Shown here: positions 14,936 to 19,696 of the stretch, in pieces | How positions within the stretch are numbered: position 1 is the first letter of the stretch | Layout of the letters: each line of letters begins with the position of its first letter | Assembly: GCA_020626475.1 (NCBI GenBank) | Contig: JAHKZT010000003.1 | Location: 1-19,696, forward strand | Length of the DNA stretch: 19,696 nucleotides | DNA from: a bacterium | Lineage (GTDB): Bacteria > Patescibacteriota > Saccharimonadia > Saccharimonadales > Saccharimonadaceae | Direction of reading: 5' to 3' | The notes under the pieces: model-generated | The model's input: the letters and a program-made list of their open reading frames with translations, nothing else | Told to the model about the DNA's origin: nothing | Database searches by the model: none | Translations under genes and position numbers: made by a program

Positions 14936-15665
14936 AGTCTTTTAATGCCGAATCAATTGCGTCTTCGATTGTCTTCTGCGCGTCACTAGACGTATAGAAA
15001 TCAATCTGTTTTCCGTTCACGATAATTGTCGGCGTCGCCGATATATCATCGTTTTGTCCACGTTTTTTGTCTGCCTCGACTTTCGCTTTAAGCTTATTGT
15101 TGCTCAAATCATTTCGAAATTTCTTCGAATCACCCTTACTGCCAGCAATATCTTCAAATATTTCTACATAAGCATCAGCTAGACCATTACCGCTCTCATA
15201 TATCCAATCCGCACGATTATCGAAAACTGCATCAAGCATTTCCCAGAAATATCCCTGCTCGCCAGCCGCCTCAATCGCGACCGCTGCAGACACTGCATTT
15301 TGATGCATAGCAATAGGATAGTGTCGATATACAAACGCTACTTTATCTTTATATTTCTCGTAAATCGCATTCATTTTTGGCATCATTGAAGCACAACCCG
15401 GACATTGTGGGTCGGCATATTCCACAACTACCACACTAGAGTCACGCCTACCGCGCACATGATCAGTAGCCAAAATGCTCGGATTATCCCACTCGGACAA
15501 CCTATCGTTATTCTTATTTTTAACTGCCTCCGTAGACACAACGGCATTGTCGCGATTATTCGCTACTCCTAGTGCAGCTGCGATAACGCCGCCCGCAATC
15601 AATACGCTAAAAACAACAATCACGATTGCGATAGCGGTCGAAGAAGTTTTTCTCTGATTTTGCAT
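14934..15665 (-). CDS. Membrane-anchored DsbA-like thioredoxin-fold oxidoreductase, CPGC
   Basis: The 243-aa protein has a signal-anchor helix (about 11-31) and an extracytoplasmic thioredoxin fold of the DsbA/Thioredoxin_4 type. The active site is CPGC (88-91) after VVVVEYADPQ, with the cis-Pro loop ATPT (P212). Family members form or rearrange disulfides in exported proteins. It is the last gene of the pgi operon; its ATG overlaps the stop of the upstream paralogue as TAATG, and AGGAAGG lies upstream. It shares the motif EAAGEQGY-x-W-x-ML (132-144) with that paralogue. CPGC suggests a more reducing, isomerase-like potential than CPHC, but that is inference. Confidence 0.9.
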   Translation of the reverse strand: MQNQRKTSSTAIAIVIVVFSVLIAGGVIAAALGVANNRDNAVVSTEAVKNKNNDRLSEWDNPSILATDHVRGRRDSSVVVVEYADPQCPGCASMMPKMNAIYEKYKDKVAFVYRHYPIAMHQNAVSAAVAIEAAGEQGYFWEMLDAVFDNRADWIYESGNGLADAYVEIFEDIAGSKGDSKKFRNDLSNNKLKAKVEADKKRGQNDDISATPTIIVNGKQIDFYTSSDAQKTIEDAIDSALKD

Positions 15666-16498
15666 TACTTTTCCTTCCTCAATGCGTTATCTAATTCTTT
15701 CGAGAACATATCATAAGGAGACTCCGTGCCGCCAGCAAAATCTATCTCTCGGTTGTTAATAAAAATTGTCGGCGTAGCACTCAAATTATCGTCACGTACC
15801 ATTTTTTCATCCGCCTCAATCTTCGAAGCATATTTACCACTCGTCATATCCGCAATAAATTTTTCTTTATCACCTCTGCCGTCGGTCGCTGCCATAAATA
15901 TTTCCGCCAAACGTTCCCGCAGCATATCTTCGCTGTTAACATAGGCCCATTCTTGGCGTTGCGCGAAGGTTTCCATAAGCATATCCCAATAATAGCCCTG
16001 CTCACCTGCTGCCTCTACCGCATAAGCCGCCGGACGCGCATACTGATGGCTAGATATTAACAAATTTCGAGTAACAAAAGCTACTCTATCGCCATATTTT
16101 TCATAAAGCGCCTGAACAATCGGAGCCATACTCGCACAAGCTGGACACTGCATATCGACGTACCAGATAAAGTTGACGCCTAGCGTCTCGTTTCCCTCAA
16201 CGTGGTCGCCCTCAACAATACTGCCATTCTTTATATCTCTATCTTCACGAACTTTCGTCACATTTCCACTCGAATCGACGATATATTTTGGGCCATTTTT
16301 AACCGTCGTCAACACCATTGCGAGCACGACAATAATCAACGCCTCAGCAATCATCGTCATAATCGAAAAGACAAAATAGCCACGCGAAATCTTAAGCTCT
16401 TTCTTTTCTTTGCCTTTTACCGAATTTTTAAACTGTCCTTTTTTAACTTTAGACGGCTTTTTCGTTTCCTTTGTCTTAGCTGCCTCTGTTTTCGTCAT
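15665..16498 (-). CDS. Membrane-anchored DsbA-like thioredoxin-fold oxidoreductase, CPAC
   Basis: The 277-aa protein has a Lys-rich N-tail (1-37), one membrane helix (43-66) and an extracytoplasmic thioredoxin fold. The active site is CPAC (118-121) in IWYVDMQCPACASMAP, with the cis-Pro loop ATPT (P243). Same family as the following gene but a different active-site pair (PA versus PG) and a longer cytoplasmic tail. The ATG overlaps the COG2426 stop as ATGA, so translation is coupled. The partner that would reoxidise it (DsbB or VKOR) is not in the window. Confidence 0.9.
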   Translation of the reverse strand: MTKTEAAKTKETKKPSKVKKGQFKNSVKGKEKKELKISRGYFVFSIMTMIAEALIIVVLAMVLTTVKNGPKYIVDSSGNVTKVREDRDIKNGSIVEGDHVEGNETLGVNFIWYVDMQCPACASMAPIVQALYEKYGDRVAFVTRNLLISSHQYARPAAYAVEAAGEQGYYWDMLMETFAQRQEWAYVNSEDMLRERLAEIFMAATDGRGDKEKFIADMTSGKYASKIEADEKMVRDDNLSATPTIFINNREIDFAGGTESPYDMFSKELDNALRKEK

Positions 16499-16962
16499 AA
16501 TAATGCTACTCCTAGTGCACTAGCCGCCATCATTATTATGCCAGCCAACAATACACCAGCCATCACCGCAATCGCAGACTTTTTCAATCCGAAACCAAGG
16601 AAGCTCGCTGCTAATGTACCGGTCCAAGCACCCGTACCAGGAAGCGGAATCCCTACAAATAGCAATAACGCAACAAAAGCACCCTTTTCACCCGCCTTCG
16701 CGGATAGCTTCTTGCCGGCCCGATGTCCCTTCTTCAAACACCACGCACAAAACTTACCGATAAGTTTTTTATCTTTGCCCCACTCAAGGAACTTCGCCGC
16801 AAATAGATAAATAAACGGCACCGGCAACATATTTCCAATGATACAAACAATATAAGACGGAATCATTGGCATGCCCCAAACTTGCGAAACCGGAATCGCA
16901 CCGCGAAGCTCGATCAGCGGCACCATCGAAATCAGAAAGATTTTTACAAAATTCCAAAACAT
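16495..16962 (-). CDS. COG2426-type small multidrug export family membrane protein
   Basis: The 155-aa protein matches the Sm_multidrug_ex (PF06695/COG2426) family: N-terminal PLIELRGAIP (15-24), a basic cytoplasmic-type loop (about 62-93), and FVGIPLPGTGAWTG (102-115), with about four membrane segments. The family name is historic and transport of drugs is unproven. The ATG lies 1 nt after the pgi stop. The re-entrant proline-rich motifs suggest a membrane carrier. Being between pgi and two oxidoreductases, it may serve envelope maintenance. Confidence 0.9.
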   Translation of the reverse strand: MFWNFVKIFLISMVPLIELRGAIPVSQVWGMPMIPSYIVCIIGNMLPVPFIYLFAAKFLEWGKDKKLIGKFCAWCLKKGHRAGKKLSAKAGEKGAFVALLLFVGIPLPGTGAWTGTLAASFLGFGLKKSAIAVMAGVLLAGIIMMAASALGVALL

Positions 16963-16963
16963 T

Positions 16964-18223
16964 TTACTTATTGTATCCCGGCTTGCCTAATAGCTCAAAC
17001 ATGCGCGTCTTATACGCCTCAACGCCCGGCTGGTTAAACGGATTCACGCCAAGCGTAAACGCACTGAGCGCACACGACATTTCAAAAAAGTAAATCAATG
17101 CACCAAGCGAACGTTCATCTACCTCTGGAATAATAATTCGCATTACTGGCACTCCGCCAGCTGCATGCGCCTCGCGCGTCGCCTGTGTGGCAACTTTGCA
17201 AATACTATCAACTTCGCGTCCTTCAAGATATTGCAAACCATCAAGATTTTCATCAGATGACGGCACTGGAACACCAGTATAATCGCTCGCAACCTCTACA
17301 AAGGTCTCAAACAGAGCGCGACGACCTTCTTGCATATACTGCCCCATCGAGTGAAGATCGGTTGAATAAATTACACTAGCCGGAAAAATACCCTTATTTT
17401 CCTTACCTTCGCTCTCGCCAAAAAGCTGCTTCCACCACTCATTAAAGTACATAAAATTCGGCTCAAAGTTCGCCAAAACTTCAATATCATAACCTTTCTC
17501 GAGCATCACATTACGAAGAACAGCGTATTCTGCCGCCTTGCCGCCATCAGAAATCAAAGCCGTACGCTCCTCCTCAGCACCGTCCATCAATCTATCAATA
17601 TCAATGCCAGCCGCCGCAATCGCAAGCAAACCAACTCCAGTCAAAACCGAATAACGACCGCCAATATTATCTGGTACTACAAAGGTCACGTAGTCTTTCG
17701 CAACCGCCTCGTCATGGAGTGCGCCCTTATTCGCATCAGTTGTAGCATAAATGCGCTTTGCGGCACCCTCTTCGCCGTATTTATCGATAAGAAGCTTCTT
17801 AAAGACGCGAAATGCTACTGCTGGCTCAGTTGTCGTACCAGACTTAGAAATCACATTTACCGAAAAATCAGCATCGCCGATTTGCTTGATGACCTTTTCG
17901 AGGCCACGCGCACTAAGCGAATTGCCAGCATAAAGAATCTTTGTGCGACCACGCTCGCCGCCAAGTGCCTCTATCACAGCGCGATGACCAAGATAGCTGC
18001 CGCCTATGCCAATACAAACAAGATAATCGGAGTCAGAATTAATTTGAGTCGCCGACGCCTTTATGCGCGCAAACTCATCTTTATCATAATTAGTTGGCAA
18101 ATCTACCCAACCGCCAAAATCATCCTGCTGCGCACGCGCAACAAAATGGCGCGTAGTAGCTACCCGCTCATCTAATTCTTCGGCGGATATTAATTTCCGA
18201 AAATCACACTTAAAATCAATCAT
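16964..18223 (-). CDS. pgi: Glucose-6-phosphate isomerase
   Basis: Interconverts glucose 6-phosphate and fructose 6-phosphate in glycolysis. The 419-aa protein is slightly shorter than most bacterial PGIs (about 445). Visible signatures are GIGGSYLGHRAVIEAL (72-87), the phosphate-binding SKSGTTTEP (126-134), GGRYSVLTGVG (188-198), catalytic Glu in FGESEGK (E270), His in TDLHSMGQYMQ (H291) and Lys in NQPGVEAYK (K405). The start is ATG 18223 with GGAGG 5 nt upstream; a GTG at 18235 lies at the ribosome site itself. First gene of an operon running to 14934. Confidence 0.96.
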   Translation of the reverse strand: MIDFKCDFRKLISAEELDERVATTRHFVARAQQDDFGGWVDLPTNYDKDEFARIKASATQINSDSDYLVCIGIGGSYLGHRAVIEALGGERGRTKILYAGNSLSARGLEKVIKQIGDADFSVNVISKSGTTTEPAVAFRVFKKLLIDKYGEEGAAKRIYATTDANKGALHDEAVAKDYVTFVVPDNIGGRYSVLTGVGLLAIAAAGIDIDRLMDGAEEERTALISDGGKAAEYAVLRNVMLEKGYDIEVLANFEPNFMYFNEWWKQLFGESEGKENKGIFPASVIYSTDLHSMGQYMQEGRRALFETFVEVASDYTGVPVPSSDENLDGLQYLEGREVDSICKVATQATREAHAAGGVPVMRIIIPEVDERSLGALIYFFEMSCALSAFTLGVNPFNQPGVEAYKTRMFELLGKPGYNK

Positions 18224-18248
18224 GTCTACCTCCACAATTCTTGTTCTA

Positions 18249-18259
18249 ATTTTAGCATA
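18249..18259 (-). promoter_or_regulatory. Extended -10 promoter of the pgi operon
   Basis: TATGCTAAAAT on the minus strand, directly after the T tract of the 18256-18286 terminator. The leader is about 20 nt and holds GGAGG. Confidence 0.65.
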
Positions 18260-18286
18260 AAAAAACAGGGGCTTCTACCCCTGTTT
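18256..18286 (-). terminator. Intrinsic terminator of the 18297-19367 gene
   Basis: A perfect 9-bp stem (AAACAGGGG 18263-18271 with CCCCTGTTT 18278-18286), 6-nt loop, followed on the minus strand by a T run. It starts 11 nt past the stop and touches the pgi promoter. Confidence 0.9.
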
Positions 18287-18296
18287 AATCGATTCA

Positions 18297-19367
18297 TCAA
18301 AGACTTACTGCAATATCGTGTAAATCACTCGAATTTAGCGTATTCGTCTCGTCAGTGATTACATAGAAAACACCACCATTTACCCATGCTGCATTTGAGC
18401 CAGAAACGTAAATCGTCAAACCCTGACCCTTAGCAATCGAATAGCTAGCACCCCAATTCTTCATTACATAATTCGTAAGTACCGCAGAAGAATCCCAAGA
18501 AGATTTTTCCTCCATAAGAGTAAACTTCTGATCGCGATCATTCTTGAACGACATCGTAATACGACCATTCTCCTCTTTTACTAAGCCATCTAGACGATAT
18601 GAAGACGGAACATAGCTAGGATAGGCTTTTTCAATACCAGTATGCATCGCTGCGACGCGAACCGAAATATCAGGCAAATTCACACTTACGAGATAACCCA
18701 AAATCACCAAAGTAATTGCCGCCATTGAAGCAACCATCGTAAAATGTTTCTTCTGCCAGAAATGTTGCTTCTGCGCCTTCATGCCAGTATCTTCTATGTC
18801 TTCATTCATCGTAGAGACCTTGCGAAGCGCCTGCTGAATAGCACGCTCTTTCAATTCCTGCGCGGATAGCGCTTGTGGAGCCGCAGCCTTACGTGCTGCC
18901 ATACGAGCTTTCGCGATTTTCGCCAACTTAGTATCCCTTGCCGGCTCAATCGGCTCGTCATCGACGACTTTCACAGAAGCAAGATCCCTATGCGAAAAAG
19001 TACTCGTTGCCGCACGCGATGCAATTTTCTGTTGCATTTGTTCCTGCTCAGTCAATTGCTTCGTAGCCTGCTGAACAACTTTTTCGGTCTGCCGAGCAAC
19101 TACTTCTTTTCGCGCGGTCTCGCTTTGCTGTTTTGCGACAGGCTTCAAACGGACTGCCTGGCCTTTCGAAATTAATACGCGCTTCTGGTTTTGCGCTTTC
19201 AGCGTGCGCGACGCCGCCCCAGCCGAAGCCTTAATTCTTGGTGCTGGAGTAGGTTTTTTAACGAATTTACGGTTTAGAGTAGTAGAACTCTGGAGCCGAC
19301 GCATATTAACTGCACTAGCGCTTTTAGCACTAGAAGCTTTACCAACTCTGACTTTGACTCCGTCCAT
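18297..19367 (-). CDS. Single-pass membrane protein, long basic tail and DUF4367-like ectodomain
   Basis: The start is ATG 19367, with GAGG 5 nt upstream; the ATG at 19448 lies before the promoter and is rejected. The 356-aa protein has a basic Ala/Lys/Gln-rich cytoplasmic tail (1-205) with a likely coiled coil (about 85-120), one membrane helix (about 210-228) and a compact C-terminal domain (245-356). That domain has YPSYVPSSYRLDG, FKNDRDQKFTLME, a SGSNAAWVNGGVFYVI strand pair and a terminal ..DLHDIAVSL, the pattern of DUF4367 domains in anti-sigma and envelope proteins (pattern match only). Function unknown; sensing envelope state and signalling through the long tail is conceivable. It is monocistronic and divergent from the last gene. 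Confidence 0.78.
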   Translation of the reverse strand: MDGVKVRVGKASSAKSASAVNMRRLQSSTTLNRKFVKKPTPAPRIKASAGAASRTLKAQNQKRVLISKGQAVRLKPVAKQQSETARKEVVARQTEKVVQQATKQLTEQEQMQQKIASRAATSTFSHRDLASVKVVDDEPIEPARDTKLAKIAKARMAARKAAAPQALSAQELKERAIQQALRKVSTMNEDIEDTGMKAQKQHFWQKKHFTMVASMAAITLVILGYLVSVNLPDISVRVAAMHTGIEKAYPSYVPSSYRLDGLVKEENGRITMSFKNDRDQKFTLMEEKSSWDSSAVLTNYVMKNWGASYSIAKGQGLTIYVSGSNAAWVNGGVFYVITDETNTLNSSDLHDIAVSL

Positions 19368-19395
19368 TACTACCTCACTTAATTCTACTAATGTT

Positions 19396-19424
19396 ATCTT
19401 AAAACATAAGCGAACATAAATCAA
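19396..19424 (-). promoter_or_regulatory. Promoter of the 18297-19367 gene
   Basis: TTGATT (19419-19424), 17-nt spacer, TAAGAT (19396-19401) on the minus strand; leader about 20-25 nt. Confidence 0.6.
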
Positions 19425-19488
19425 TAGCATTTTAAAATATTTATTCAATTATTTTATCCGCTTAAATATATTAAACATAAGCATTATC

Positions 19489-19499
19489 TATGCTATAAT
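19489..19499 (+). promoter_or_regulatory. Extended -10 promoter of the last gene
   Basis: TATGCTATAAT, identical to the enolase element. The -10 ends 12 nt before the ATG at 19512, so the transcript would have a leader of about 5 nt with no Shine-Dalgarno. Confidence 0.68.
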
Positions 19500-19511
19500 T
19501 ATTACTAATTT

Positions 19512-19696
19512 ATGGAATGGACTAAATCCAAAAAATTTCGCAATCTACGCGTAATTGCAACAAACATTTTCATGTGCATTTCCGTCATAGTAATCGTTTT
19601 TGTGCTCATGATGATTGCTATGGGTTTCACTTTTACTGAATCCGGCAAACTCGAACAGGCCGGGCTAATCCAATTAGTTTCCTATCCATCAGATGC
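19512..19696 (+). CDS. N-terminal part of a single-pass membrane protein, probably PEGA-domain type (partial)
   Basis: The frame from ATG 19512 is open to the end of the window (61 complete codons). It encodes a short basic N-terminus (MEWTKSKKFRNLR), a membrane helix (about 14-40, ATNIFMCISVIVIVFVLMM) and then TESGKLEQAGLIQLVSYPSDA. The last motif (G-x-I-x-V-S-x-P-x-x-A) is how PEGA surface domains start, so an N-in, C-out surface protein is likely. The remainder is outside the window. There is no ribosome binding site, so the message is probably leaderless. Confidence 0.7.
   Translation, partial: MEWTKSKKFRNLRVIATNIFMCISVIVIVFVLMMIAMGFTFTESGKLEQAGLIQLVSYPSD

Overview
The window looks like a chromosome segment from a small-genome bacterium of the Patescibacteria/CPR, most probably Candidatus Saccharibacteria (TM7). 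This is inferred from short intergenic gaps, a cut-down UvrC, two membrane-anchored DsbA-like oxidoreductases, many single-pass proteins with long charged or disordered tails, and housekeeping genes packed with lineage-type unknowns. TGA is a normal stop codon (for example in uvrC and the COG2426 gene) and TGG encodes Trp, so a recoded-UGA genome is unlikely. No phage, IS element, CRISPR array or rRNA was seen. The three tRNAs all have CCA encoded.

Layout. Positions 1-586 hold no convincing gene; the DNA is AT-rich, and G/C skew changes sign near 350-400. From about 600 rightwards nearly everything is on the minus strand. A two-gene operon of related small membrane proteins (621-1780) is followed by typA (1966-3786) and a tRNA-Lys/tRNA-Val unit (3938-4096). 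A plus-strand unknown gene with a near-consensus promoter (4239-4688) faces a surface protein with a DUF916-like ectodomain (4735-5943). An unknown 164-aa gene (6065-6559) is divergent from an HD-domain phosphohydrolase (6736-7422). tRNA-Leu follows, then an apparent operon uvrC - holin-4-like - secG - membrane-anchored family 5 solute-binding protein (7768-11441). A coupled pair of single-pass proteins (11509-13457) is divergent from enolase (13595-14890). Next comes an operon pgi - COG2426 membrane protein - two DsbA-like oxidoreductases (14934-18223), then a tail-plus-ectodomain membrane protein (18297-19367). The window ends in the start of a divergent, probable PEGA-domain protein (19512 onward).

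How it fits together. PGI and enolase are glycolytic and TypA is a ribosome-associated GTPase. SecG serves protein export, and much of the rest is cell envelope: anchored binding protein, anchored oxidoreductases and several one-TM proteins whose exported parts contain paired cysteines that the oxidoreductases could act on (inference). Promoters mostly have an extended -10 of the form TATGnTAnnAT, and almost every transcription unit ends in a clear intrinsic terminator. The main points of interest are a UvrC without the Fe-S cysteines or C-terminal HhH domain, the paired CPAC/CPGC oxidoreductases behind pgi, an ancient-looking tandem duplication at 621-1780, a possible replication terminus at the left edge, and short-leader or leaderless starts.
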